Of a stretch of 64,000 nt of DNA, positions 1 through 10,344 are shown one piece after another. Location of the stretch: contig NC_067283.1 of NCBI RefSeq assembly GCF_020740795.1, forward strand, positions 5,793,659-5,857,658, in the 5' to 3' direction. This DNA comes from Apus apus. Lineage: Eukaryota > Chordata > Aves > Apodiformes > Apodidae. Below the pieces are notes generated by a model that was not told the DNA's origin, did no database searches, and saw nothing but the letters and a program-made list of their open reading frames with translations. A program made the translations under genes and the position numbers. The first letter of the stretch is position 1. Each line of letters begins with the position of its first letter.

Positions 1-804
1 GCATGACCTTCCTGGTAGAAAGGGGCCTGAGGCCAAATGTCAGGCACTGCAGTTTGTTTTTTTTCTCACCTGCAATCAGAATTCCTGTGGCTGCCATTAA
101 CCCTTTAGATTCCCTTGAGAGCCAAAGGAGACAAAAAGATGTTGGGTGTGACAGAGCCAGTGTCCTAGACATTTATGTGAGGATAAGGTGAAAAGTGCTT
201 TACCTCCTGTAATGGCCTACAGGACAGGACTAGGGGAAATGGCAAGAAGCTGCATCATGGCAGGTTTAGGTTGGATGTCAGGACAAGGTTGTTCACTCAG
301 AGGGTGGTTGAGCACTGGAACAAGCTCCTCAGGGAACTGGTCACAGCACCAAGCCTGCCTGAGCATAAGAAGTATTTGGATGATGCTCTCAGGCACATGG
401 TGTGATTCTTGGGGTGCCCTACACAGGGACAGGAGCTGGGCTCAATGATCCTGATGGGTCCCTTCCAACTCAGCAGATTCTCTGCATCATAAACATTCGT
501 ATTTAGTCCGATGATTGTAGTACAAGTCTGAGTCTAAGACAAATTAACCCTGATCCAAAGGCTTTTGTGGTAAGTTCACACGAATAAATTTTGAATCCAA
601 TATTATCTGAATTTTATCTTCATATTTATTAGTTGATGTAGGGACTACATGAAAGGTAGAAAGTGCAGGGAGGCTTTGGGGGATCTGTGTGAGAAGTGAG
701 ATTTCCTTTTTCTTCTTTGGTCTTTCGAATAGTTGAAGTTGTTATTTCACAATCTTGCCCAGTAATAACTACTTCATTATAGGGAGGTTTTCTTTTGCAT
801 TTAG
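1..804. other. Intron sequence upstream of the first visible channel exon
   Basis: No coding exon is visible here. The stretch should be the 3' part of an intron that precedes the exon starting domain II of the sodium channel, so the exons for domain I and the I-II linker lie off the left edge. It contains one old CR1 fragment at about 215-497, annotated separately. The end is a normal 3' splice region: a T-rich tract, then TTAG at 801-804. Confidence 0.7.
215..497 (+). mobile_element. CR1 LINE 3'-end fragment (old)
   Basis: The sequence has the usual CR1 tail layout: the end of ORF2 ('gcactggaacaagctcctc', encoding the conserved HWNxL-type end), then 'gggtcccttccaactcag' and a short tail with 'attctctgcatcat'. 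Stops and indels break the reading frame, so it is an old 5'-truncated copy within the channel intron. CR1 is the dominant bird LINE. The exact left boundary is uncertain. Confidence 0.75.
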
Positions 805-1043
805 AACTTGAAGAATCTCAGCGGAGATGCCCACGGTTCCTGAGTGATTTTGCTTTCAAGTATCTAATTTGGGACTGTTGTCCACTTTGGTTGAGAATCA
901 AGAAAAAAGTGACTGCTTTCATAAAGGATCCTTTTACTGATCTCACCATCACTCTTTGCATTGTGATGAACACTTTGTTCATGGCACTGGAGCACAATAA
1001 TATGTCAAAGGATTTTAAAATGATGCTCAAAGTAGGCAACTTG
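805..1043 (+). CDS. SCN10A: Sodium channel exon: start of domain II, S1 and part of S2
   Basis: The translated exon contains CPRFLSDF, then [10 protein letters not shown] and [23 protein letters not shown], the hallmark entry to domain II S1 of Nav alpha subunits. It ends KVGNL, just before [10 protein letters not shown] of the next exon. The acceptor is TTTGCATTTAG (ends 804) and the donor GTAAGC (starts 1044). The exon starts with two bases of a split codon and ends in phase 0; its 239 bp agrees with the recalled family exon size. S1-S2 belongs to the voltage-sensor module of domain II in the plasma membrane. A stop follows soon after the donor, so the open frame does not extend usefully into the intron. 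The assignment to SCN10A rather than SCN5A rests on downstream exons. Confidence 0.93.
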
Positions 1044-1377
1044 GTAAGCAAATTCCCAGCTGTTCTATACCAAGGATTTTATTGATGGATGTTTTCACTT
1101 GAGACATAAAGATCAATTGTAAAAATTAAAGATGAGCAAATTCTGCATTTATAAACTCTAAATTTCTGTCACCGAAAGTTCCCAGATGTTATTGATACAC
1201 TATTAACACACTCCTGAGAAGGCAGAAGACAATCCTATTTTAATTAAAAGTGCATTAGAAGCTCATAAAAGTAAGTTTTGTTGACTTGTCCATAAATGTT
1301 ATTTGTGGGAATGTGATCTAGAGATAAGACAAATTCATGGCTACTTTTAGGCTGATGTCACTGTTTCTTTGTCACAG
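1044..1377. other. Intron, 334 bp
   Basis: GT-AG intron (GTAAGC ... TTTGTCACAG). It splits the domain II voltage sensor between S1 and S2-S3. It is AT-rich, and I see no repeat or other feature in it. Confidence 0.85.
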
Positions 1378-1578
1378 GTTTTTACAGGTATCTTCACTGC
1401 AGAAATGATCTTAAAAATCATCGCTCTAGATCCCTATTATTATTTTCAGCAGCCCTGGAACATTTTTGACAGTGTAATTGTCACATTGAGTTTAACCGAA
1501 CTGAGTTTACCCAGAGACAAAAGCAAGAAGGAAAGGAGAACAGGAGGAACCCTGTCAATTTTACGATCCTTCAGACTG
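1378..1578 (+). CDS. SCN10A: Sodium channel exon: domain II S2-S4 start, extended S3-S4 loop
   Basis: The translation runs [21 protein letters not shown], then [10 protein letters not shown] (S3), an unusually long S3-S4 loop, and LSILRSFRL, the start of the S4 voltage sensor. The acceptor is GTCACAG and the donor GTAATA; both ends are phase 0. At 201 bp it is 27 bp longer than the usual 174-bp exon of the family. The extra nine codons lie in the S3-S4 loop and are strongly basic ([14 protein letters not shown], codons 1510-1551). This loop is part of receptor site 4 for beta-scorpion toxins in other Nav channels. The frame stays open through the insertion, so it looks like real coding sequence rather than a missed intron. 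Confidence 0.93.
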
Positions 1579-2282
1579 GTAATATCTCATGCTTACTCAG
1601 TTGTATCAAACATTATGTTGTAAATATGACAGAGAATATTTCTGCTTTCTGCAGTTAGGATACAGGAATTCTTCTTTTTATTTTTTTCTCCTCTTGGCAC
1701 TCAGATTAAGAAACACACCCCTTAGCTCCTTGTGATACTAGAGTCAGAGTTTAATGACCCATATCTTTCTTTTGAATATGCTAAGAAATATTCAGAGATG
1801 CTAGAAACTGCACTAAAAAATTAAAAACTAGGACAGAAAACTTAAGGAAAAGAGTGTCAGAGAACAAATACAGGAAAAACAATATTTATAAATAGATGTC
1901 AAATGATATTTAGGTATTTGTACCATGTACTGTGGATCAATTCAGATTGCTTTACCAAAATATAGACTCCTTATATAGTAATACAGCAGCTGGTCTCCTA
2001 GCTTTGGTCCTTTGGGTAACAAAGTCACTTACCAATGACTCAAGTCAGCCTGGTCCTTTACAAGGGGGTTAGTTTATGCTTGCAATGTTGCCCAGTTAAA
2101 AAAAAAAATAATAATAAAAAAAATCTGTAAGTACTTTAGAAAAAGTTTTAGTGTCGTGGTGCCACAAATATCACATTGCTGGAAAGTTTCAGAATATCTA
2201 TAAAATGTTTTTTTGCAGGATTTGAACAGTACCAAGGTGATATCTACTGCTGTTTAACACCACTTTTTATGTTTCTATACAG
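1579..2282. other. Intron, 704 bp
   Basis: GT-AG intron within S4 of domain II (GTAATA ... TTTCTATACAG). It contains an A-rich run at about 2098-2123 and otherwise unremarkable AT-rich sequence. In mammals a cardiac enhancer sits in a domain II-region intron of SCN10A. I see no clear motif cluster here that would support a counterpart. Confidence 0.8.
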
Positions 2283-2636
2283 CTGAGGGTCTTCAAACTG
2301 GCAAAGTCCTGGCCAACTTTAAACACTCTAATCAAAATCATTGGTAACTCCCTGGGAGCACTGAGTAACCTGACCCTCATCCTGGCAATCATCGTTTTCA
2401 TCTTTGCTATAGTAGGGATGCAACTTTTTGGGGAAAGCTATTCGAAGAACAGATTTAAAATAGACAAAAATGGTCAGCCACGCTGGCACATGATGGACTT
2501 TTTCCACTCGTTCCTTGTGGTTTTCCGGATTCTGTGTGGAGAATGGATTGAGACCATGTGGGACTGCATGGTGGTTGCTAAGCCACCTCTGTGCCTGCTC
2601 GTCTTTCTACTGGTCATGGTTTTAGGAAATTTAGTG
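2283..2636 (+). CDS. SCN10A: Sodium channel exon: domain II S4-S6 with pore loop
   Basis: The exon encodes the rest of S4 ([14 protein letters not shown]), the S4-S5 linker, S5 ([22 protein letters not shown]), a turret, the pore helix ([16 protein letters not shown]) and S6 ([16 protein letters not shown]). The glutamate of GEW (codon 2541-2543) is the domain II member of the DEKA selectivity ring. The acceptor is CTATACAG and the donor GTGAGT; both ends are phase 0, and the length is 354 bp. The reading frame is intact and highly conserved. The turret is short ([15 protein letters not shown]) compared with the S5-P loops of domains I and III in this family. Confidence 0.95.
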
Positions 2637-4317
2637 GTGAGTTTTCCAGTGTTTTCTTCTCTTCATCCTGTCCATGGTGGAATCTTCTTAATCGCCATTC
2701 ATCAACAAAAGGGAGTTTCCCTAAACACAAGTGGAAGAGTTCCCTGTGTGTGCTACAGTCTGCAAAAGCCTGTTTGGCATCTCACCTTTGAGCCACCATC
2801 CATATTTTCACATTTTGTGTGCTTTGCACACAGCATCACTTGACCTTTTCATGTGACAATGTGACAAGGAACATCTTTGCAGTAAATAGAATGCAGGCAG
2901 TTATGTTTCTTCACAGCTCAGGATTTGGATGTAAATAATGAGTAAGGCTTATGGCTTAACTCCTGGAATTAATAAAGTTAAGCACTTAAGTTGTAAATAA
3001 ATTTTTGCATATTTTTTTTTAAGATCTCATGAATGTATTGAATTCTTTATCTTCAAATGACAGAATCTACACTCCTACTACTGAAATCAGAATTTTCTTT
3101 ACTCATCTCTAAGTACGTTTACACCCAAGAGCTGTTCCATATGCTATGGCATATGCCAGACAGCCTCAAACACCCATACTGGGGTGTAAGGGGAAGGCTG
3201 CCTTCATAGTCCTGCTCCCTCCTCTCTTAATGCCCAAATCATAAAAATCTTGTTTCAGTAGCTTTGTTTCTCATGTCATTCTTATTATCATCTATATACC
3301 AATATTCCCTTAATTTAAGAAACTGCTGAAAATAAATAAGTTTAGCCAATTCTTTATGGGAACGGTGTGTTCTGTGGCTGAATCCCAAATGCCTGGGTTT
3401 AAGTCCCTCTTGTTCTATACCACAGTGATCAATTTCAGTGATGAAATGCTGTGAGTGATATTCCTATCACATAATGTTAACTGTCAAACAATTAAGTGCT
3501 TGCCTATGCCCCTTGTTTAAGCTTCATTATTACCAAAGGAAACAAAAGGTATCAAAGAGTGGGATATATTCCAAGCTAAGGTCAATAACTAAGACAGATG
3601 AGGTGAATGGGTCTCTTGAGAGCTAATGTTCTCCACTGACTGTGGTCTCTGGATGACTCAGGGGTGCTACCTGCCCAGTTCTAACACTATAAAAAATTAA
3701 GATACATAGATCCAACCCCAAACAAAACATTAGGAAAAAAAATACATTCTTGCATTCCCTTAACAAATTAAAAATGTAAAAAAAAAAAAAGTGTTTTTTT
3801 CAGTTCTTCTGGTTTATTGTACTCCAAATCAGAGAGGAAAACTCACTTCGGAGTTCTCTTGATTTTCATTATTGTGACAATGTTGCAGATTTGATGGAAT
3901 TACTGGGTCTGAATCTGATCTCACACAGGATTTTGGAAGTAGCTCCAGAGAGGCCTGATTTAATTCTAGTTTGGAGAAAGAACAGGCATTAGTAAACTGA
4001 CAAGCTGTGACTATAGCCTTTGTTTTAACTTTTGAAAAGTTGTTTTGGCCAAATAATCACTTGGCATGCACAGATCTGTTTTAGCTATTATTTTATATAA
4101 CTTTTTTGGAGAAGAGGGTCATGGGATCATTGGACTTTCTGAGAGAGAAGTTTACTTCATCAACAATAGTGTTATCAGTCATAGTCATTCCATCATCACC
4201 TTGTTTTGGTTTGGTTAGTAAGACTGAACTTGGGTATTAATCTGTGTTCCTCCAAGGTAGATTTCTGGATGCTACTCTCCTAACTTTCAAATTTATTATT
4301 ATTTCAATGACTTTCAG
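2637..4317. other. Intron, 1.68 kb
   Basis: GT-AG intron (GTGAGT ... GACTTTCAG). AT-rich with short A/T runs, such as the A-run near 3777. The frame stays open for about 200 bp after the donor (to 2843) by chance; the acceptor-side exon continues the protein exactly, so read-through is not needed. No repeat family is recognised. Confidence 0.8.
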
Positions 4318-4755
4318 GTTCTTAACCTCTTCATTGCGCTGCTGCTGAATTCCTTCAGTGCTGACTGTCTCCAGACAGCAGAGGATGACAGAGAGTTGAA
4401 CAACCTTCGAATTGCCTTTGCTCGGATTCACAAGGGATTTCAATTTGTGAAGAGTGTTACGTGGGATGCCTGGTGTGGAAAGCTCAGGCATATCAAGAAA
4501 GCACACAAGAAGAAAATCCATTTGACTACACAGAACCCACCTGGGTTCAAGCAAGAGGAAATAAAAAATCATAAAGAGAAGTACAATAATGAATGTACTG
4601 AGAAAACTGGGGACAGATCCTCAGGTCTTGAAGATGATATTACCAACCCCAACACATTTGTTTGTGTCCCTATTGCTGAGGCAGAGAACACAAGTGAGGG
4701 TTTTGAAGATGAAGATAAGCTGAGCACATTTACAGACACAGAATACAGCAAACAG
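4318..4755 (+). CDS. SCN10A: Sodium channel exon: end of domain II S6 and most of the II-III linker
   Basis: Translation starts VLNLFIALLLNSFSAD, completing S6 of domain II, then enters the cytoplasmic II-III linker (NNLRIAFARIHKGFQFVK, then a polar stretch). Near the end is NTFVCVPIAEAEN followed by an acidic segment; a VPIAE motif at this place is characteristic of SCN10A and SCN5A. It ends in YSKQ, as the corresponding exon of SCN5A does (family knowledge, recalled). The acceptor is CTTTCAG and the donor GTAACA; the exon is 438 bp, phase 0 at both ends. The linker is the least conserved cytoplasmic part of these channels, so paralog assignment here depends on short motifs. The pattern (I)xNPxxxVxVPIAE favours SCN10A. 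Confidence 0.93.
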
Positions 4756-5677
4756 GTAACACATTGATTTCTTTGTGTTGGAACAGTAGAGGGTGCATAT
4801 ATTGAGGGGTACATGTATGGTATGAGACTGCCTCTAGCAAAACAAGGTGGCATATATTGATCCATTCCCAGAGTGTCACCACATGTAGAACTAGAACCAA
4901 AAGTACAAATGCTTGGTGTGAGGGTAAATTATCACTCGGAGCCATTTAAAAATGAAGTGTTTCATGGTATTAAAAGAGCATAACAGGCTGGGTTTGCTGT
5001 AGGAATTCCTGGCTGACATGATGTGGTCCACACAGGTAATTCCATAGCCCACAGACTACTCATAGGTAATTGTGGCAGTCCTTTGTGAACCTGGAATTTA
5101 TTTTGTAAAGATTTATGTTAAAAATCCCAACATTTTTGGCACTATTTACAAGAGAAGAAAGAAAAAAGGATGTTCTGCCTAATTAATATTATCATGAATT
5201 ATAACATATAAATGTATATCTCTGGTCCATTCTCTACATCTGCCCTTGTGTGTAGTATATAGTAATTATTAGAACAAGGTAGGGATAGCTTTATTAAGGT
5301 CTTGTTTCTTATATGGTAGCATATATTCTTTCATTTTTTTCTCTGATTTTTTCAGTTCTATTTTAGCCATAGAAGATTGCCTTTCTGGTCTCAAGATTTC
5401 CCACTTTCTGTCTTAATTCCTATGGAGACAATTTCACTTAACTTTCCTCTAGTTTACTAAAATACTAATTACTTAGTTTATTGCATGTCTGTTGAGAAAA
5501 TGCTCCCTTTCTCAATCCTCAGGTAAAACTGTAGACTCAGAATACTCCCACCTTATGACTCTTGTCTGGAGAGTCCCACTTTAAAGCCAGTGTATACCTT
5601 GTCTTTCTTTCCCTTCCAATAAGTCCACCCCCTAAAAAGGAAAGAGAAACTCCCTCTAATCCACAGATTATTTTCAG

Positions 5678-5794
5678 GATGGAAATCACTTGAGGCAAAG
5701 GGGAGAAAGAGGGAAAAATTTGGGCAGCTGGAGTAAGGGGTCTGGATTTTCCTCTGAAGAACTCAGTGTGCTTTATCTAGGAAAAGAGACAAAG
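5678..5794 (+). CDS. SCN10A: Candidate additional II-III linker exon
   Basis: An ATTATTTTCAG acceptor preceded by a CTAAT branch-like element opens an in-phase frame (DGNHLRQRGERG ... SKGSGFSSEELSVLYLGKETK). The segment GSGFSSEEL...LGKETK resembles, from memory, a GTGTSSEDL...LGETWK segment of mammalian Nav1.8 at exactly this linker position, where mammalian genes have an exon between the SKQ exon and the SEGST exon. Using the phase-0 donor AAG|GTTGAA gives 117 bp and keeps the protein in frame. Against it: the donor is weak, the frame runs open past it to 5881, and conservation is only partial. It may be a real exon, an alternative exon or a decaying one. Confidence 0.42.
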
Positions 5795-6462
5795 GTTGAA
5801 CCATCATCATCAGGGCAAAAACAGCTCACAATCATTTTTTTCTGTGACATTGATTTTCAAATACTGGTCAAGCACAAGTAGATTTCTATCCAAGAATTTG
5901 CTGGAGTGGAGTTTAGAGGCAGCAGCAGCCCTGATCTTACAGTAGCTGGTCTGGCTGGTTAACTACAGAACCAGAGTTCTGTGAATGAAATCCAAGCTGT
6001 GTTGGGTTTGTAGTTACTGATCTTTAAGAAAAATGTAGATATAGGAGAAAGAGTGTTTAGAAACAGCAAAACTACGAAACAACTTGATTAAAGTAAAAAA
6101 TGTATAAAATTTTCTCTGCTACATTCCATTTGTTGAAATCTGAGTCCATAGAAAGGAGGTTTTTTTAAAAAAAGGCATTAAAAGAGAGAGATGTTTCCCA
6201 CTGGGAAATTCCAGCAAGTCTGCCTGTGCCCTAAGTATCTCAGTTTCAAGAAACATAATACTTTAAATTAGTTTCTCACTATCACATTAAAGATAGCAGT
6301 TGTTAACTAAAAACCTGTTTAGAATAATTTTAAATAAAGAATACATTCAAAAAGGTATCAAACAGCAACATGCAAAAGTAACAAAAGCACAGAGTAAGTA
6401 ATTAGGAACAAACTGCTCACTCATCGTATGTGATATGTGGAGTAATGGGATACAAAAATAGC

Positions 6463-6541
6463 AAAATATAATATATACTACATATTATACATTATATAAC
6501 ATATAATCTATACTCTATAATGTATAATATATAATATATTA
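6463..6541. repeat. AT-rich low-complexity block with internal inverted repeats
   Basis: Almost pure A/T built from repeated 'tatac', 'attata' and 'ataatata' words that read similarly on both strands. It could fold into hairpins. No coding potential. Confidence 0.7.
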
Positions 6542-7043
6542 AAAAAACCCAAAATAATAATAAAATAAAATAATAGCAAAAAGCTTTGCAACTGGACAAT
6601 ATAGAACATATTTCCAATTTCTACTTCATAAATACTGTCATGGGGATTCAGCTTCTGATATAATATTAGATAGACCTACCTGATTCTCTTGTTTGAATGC
6701 ATCTTTCTGTGGTTTCATGGTTTTAACCTAAGTATTTTATCTTGCTTTGAGGACTACATATATTCATAAAAATTTAAAAGCTCTTTAATTTACTAGATTA
6801 TTAGGCAGTTAAATCTGGTTCATGCAGGTAAATACTGTAATGATATAGCTTTGGCACCTATTTGGATGCACCTTTTTGTACTTCTAGGCTCATGCACTTT
6901 TAAAATCACAAATTTTGTTCCATTACCAACACTACTTGAAATACTAGTATGTAGCCATACATATTATTTGTTTATGGATTAACTTAATTCATTTGGAGCT
7001 GAACGTAGAAAGAATCAATACCTGATCTTATTTTGCTTGGTAG

Positions 7044-7164
7044 CTGGTCAGTGTCAGCCCTTCTGAAGGCAGCACAGTGGATCTGACAAACCCTGAAGAG
7101 CTTCTGAGGAAGATTCAGGAGTTTGCTGAAGACTCCAAGACTCCAGAAAAATGTTTTCCAGAAG
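7044..7164 (+). CDS. SCN10A: Sodium channel exon: end of the II-III linker
   Basis: Encodes LVSVSPSEGSTVDLTNPEEL, then LRKIQEFAEDSKTPEKCFPE plus the first base of a split glycine codon. SEGSTVD..PEE(I/L)LRKI is the pattern I recall for SCN10A, whereas SCN5A has a diverged version. The acceptor is TTGGTAG and the donor GTAAGG; 121 bp agrees with the family exon. It starts in phase 0 and ends in phase 1, matching the next exon, which begins with GT to complete glycine. The linker is cytoplasmic. Confidence 0.93.
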
Positions 7165-8337
7165 GTAAGGGTGTCATGGTTCCACTACTGGGAAGTGAGA
7201 AGAGTCAAAACCTGACTTGCTTCTCTAGTGCTGCTGAGTCAATAGGGTGAGATTATTTTCAATTAGTTTAATTATCTGGAGATTGGACATCAAGTCCAAA
7301 CCATTCCCTGTCCCTAGCCAACAGAGAGTTTGTGGCACCTGAAAAACAGAATCCTTGTTTCCTTAAAAGTCATGGGAACTGGTTCTAACTGGGACCAAGG
7401 TGATGGTGTAGACCCACTCCCAAAAAATGAGATTATCACAGAGAAGTGAGATTAATTTCACTCTGTTGGCAGCATCAAGGTTGCTTTTGGGAGTTAACAA
7501 AAAAGAATTGCATGGGATCAGATCTCACCTGGTAGTGGCCACTGGAACAAAACATTTGGAACATCAAATTTTTAAATTCTTAAAAGAGTATAACTCTTTA
7601 TTCCCTGAATAGCATTTCGTGAACAATCTCTGTAACAAGGAAAGGAGTGAAATAAGCAGAGAGAATCTGCTGGAATGAAGCTGAATTTCTATAGTGTGAT
7701 AATCAGGGAATCCTTTCCCAAATCATTGGACAACATGTACCTTAACAAGTTTTTACATGATGTGCTGAGTACTCTGATGTATTCCTCCTACCCAAACGTG
7801 TGTAACAATGTGTGGATTTTGTGAGGCATGAAGAAACAGCTCTTGAGATTTTTCTCAAATATCTGTCACTACTGACAGGGGTAATCACTGCACTCTTGGC
7901 ATTCATGGTGAGAGAACAAACTACAGCAAGTCAGTTCATAGGCTCCTTTCGTCCAAGTGTGTTCTCTTAAAGGAACTATAACTGTGGCAAACTTCTTCCT
8001 GGTGCTCCAAATTTTCTTTGCTTGCCCAGTCAAGCTGCCTTGCCACCACCATTTCTGCCCATTCACTGAGTTTTCTTTGATTCAGTTCTTTCCACCCATT
8101 CAAACTTCCATGTACCACAAAAGGATTAGGAGGATCTTCTCCAGGCTCCTATAACTGGAGACTGGTGGCAGGTACTAGAGCTCTCTGATCTTGCTTTTCT
8201 CCTCTGCCCATAAAGGAAGAGACTTTCTCTCATCTCTACCTTCCAATTCAGCCACCTCTTCCTGGATATTTTATTTGCTGGGAACATGGATAAATCAAAT
8301 CTGTTTCTAACTACTCCATCCCTTCATTGCCTTCATT

Positions 8338-9150
8338 GGGCGGGGAGAAACATGATGAAGTTCAACAAGGGCAAGTGTAGAGTTCTGCATTTGGGGAAGA
8401 AAAACACCATGCACCAGTACAGGTTGGGGGCTGACCTGCTGGAGAGCAGTGTAGGAGAAAGGGACCTGGGAATCCTGGTAGACAGGAGGATGACCATGAG
8501 CCAGCAATGTGCCCTTGTGGCCAAGAAGGCCAACGGCATCCTGGGGTGCATTAGAAAGGGTGTGGTTAGTAGGTCAAGAGAGGTTCTCCTACCTCTTTAT
8601 TCTGCATTGGTGAGGCCGCATCTGGAGTATTGTGTCCAGTTCTGGGCCCCTCAGTTCAAGAAGGACAGGGATCTGCTTGAGAGAGTCCAGCGCAGAGCTA
8701 CAAAGATGATTAAGGGAGTAGAACATCTCCCTTATGAGGAAAGGCTGAGGGAGCTGGGTCTCTTTAGCTTGGAGAAAAGGAGACTGAGGGGTGACCTCAT
8801 TAATGTTTACAAATACGTAAGGGGTGAGTGTCAGGGAGATGGAGTTAGGCTTTTCTCAGTGATGACCAGTGATAGGACAAGGGGTAATGGGTGTAAATTG
8901 GAGCATAGGAGGTTCAAGGTGAATATACGAAAAAATTTTTTTACTGTGAGAGTGACAGAGCACTGGAACAGGCTGCCCAGGGAGGTTGTGGAGTCTCCTT
9001 CACTGGAGACATTCAAAACCCACCTGGATGCATTCTTGTGTGATGTGCTCTAGGTGACCCTGCTCTAGCAGGGGGGGTTGGACTAGATGATCTTTCGAGG
9101 TCCCTTCCAACCCCTAAGATTCTATGATTCTGTCTATGATTCTATGATTG
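8338..9150 (+). mobile_element. Young 5'-truncated CR1 LINE with intact ORF2 C-terminus
   Basis: The copy begins inside ORF2 shortly before [15 protein letters not shown] and stays open to the natural stop at 9051-9053. It includes [35 protein letters not shown], and the terminal segment [19 protein letters not shown]. It ends with 'ggttggactagatgatc', 'cccttccaacccctaagatt' and a tail built from 'tctatgattctatgatt'. This is the C-terminal domain after the reverse transcriptase; the catalytic core is missing, so it cannot move by itself. The absence of frameshifts over about 235 codons, and about nine in ten identity by eye to the copy at 59.1-59.9 kb, indicate a recent insertion. The open frame upstream of about 8338 is flanking intron sequence. 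Confidence 0.92.
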
Positions 9151-10069
9151 CCCTGTTCTGCAAAGCTGGCCTTTTTTTTTTTTTTCCTCTGTGCCCTTTT
9201 TGGGTCAATAAAATTTCTAATGTGCAGTTTTAGGATTGAATCAATATCAGTGAAACATGCAGAGATTATTTGAACCTGAGGAGGTTCTTTAACTGAATAT
9301 AAAGCATTTTCTGGGTAGTATTAATATACATATATATATATTTACTATTATGTTTTCATAAATCCTGAGAGACATCCACTCTACCTACGTTGCAGTTTGC
9401 TTTCTCCATTAAAAAACAACAACAAAAAACCAAAAAAAGACAAATATCACATTAATAATAAAGATGTCAGATTTCTGAGCTACTGGCTTTTTTTCAAAAC
9501 TACTCTATTGATGGTACTTCTTGCCAGTAGAGCCATTAGAGTAAAACACAAAGTTTTTTTTGTTGTTGTTTTTCTCCAAAGAAGAAATGGGGAACATCTT
9601 GTTTTCCCCTCTCTAATCCAAGGCTGGAGGGTACCTGCTGTGACCAAAGAATTAAAGAACCCAACTGAAGGTGGAGCAAATCTGTACCTAACACAGATTT
9701 CTGCACACAAAAAAAAAGGTCCTTATCTTGTACTGGTGTAATTTCCTGAGTTATCACAAATCCCATATCCACATTACTGGGGAAACTGGGGTTATTGAAA
9801 GAAAGATCAGAATTATTTTTGCATATATTACATCCTCTTATATTTATGAGTTATATAATGTGTATAAAATATTGTATATATATGAGATGAATAGATTTTT
9901 TTTTGTGATGGTGAAGGACAAAAGCCTTCTGACTGGTATTTTTTAATATAATGAAAACATGAATTAGCCTAGAGCACACTGCAAGGTGGCCCTAGTGTCA
10001 TTGTTTGTTATAAGAAACAGTCTTGTGAGCCAGAAAGATGACTCCTTCTGTGACATATTCTTGCAGGGC

Positions 10070-10182
10070 ATGCGTTTTGAGCAACTTGGTCTAGTGGGAG
10101 GTGTCCCTGCCCATGGCTGGAGGGTTGGAACTAGATTTTTAGGATACCTTCCAACCCAAACCATTCTGTGAGTGTCTATGAT
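10070..10182 (+). mobile_element. CR1 LINE 3'-tail fragment
   Basis: Contains 'gagcaacttggtctagtggg', 'aggtgtccctgcccatggc', 'ttggaactaga' and 'ccttccaacccaaaccatt', ending 'ctgtgagtgtctatgat'. This is the terminal ~110 bp of a CR1 subfamily also seen at 61.1-61.6 kb. It is old and non-coding. Confidence 0.8.
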
Positions 10183-10344
10183 AAAAAATCACTCCCCACA
10201 TTCAGAACCAAATGAATAAATGGATCGACCTTGCAAGGCAGATCTATTGCTGCAATATGTTGTAATACTGAAGACAACTGTTTACCTTCTCTGTCTCTGA
10301 GCCTTTTTGTTCTAGGGTATCTTGCCTCTGCTTTCCAAACAGAT

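Larger units (their letters stand above)
4756..7043. other. Intron region, 2.29 kb, with a candidate extra exon
   Basis: Sequence between the two recognised II-III linker exons (GTAACA ... TTGGTAG). It contains a candidate additional linker exon at 5678-5794 and a strongly AT-rich, locally palindromic block at about 6463-6541, both annotated separately. No LINE or LTR fragment is recognised. Confidence 0.75.

Noticed and set aside
2418..2843. Continuation of the domain II S6 exon past 2636
   Set aside because: The frame is open to 2843 by chance; a GTGAGT donor at 2637 and the exact continuation VLNLFIALLL at 4318 define the exon end.
8286..9053. 255-codon ORF as a host gene
   Set aside because: It is the C-terminal part of CR1 ORF2 with a typical CR1 3' tail; the first ~18 codons are flanking intron.
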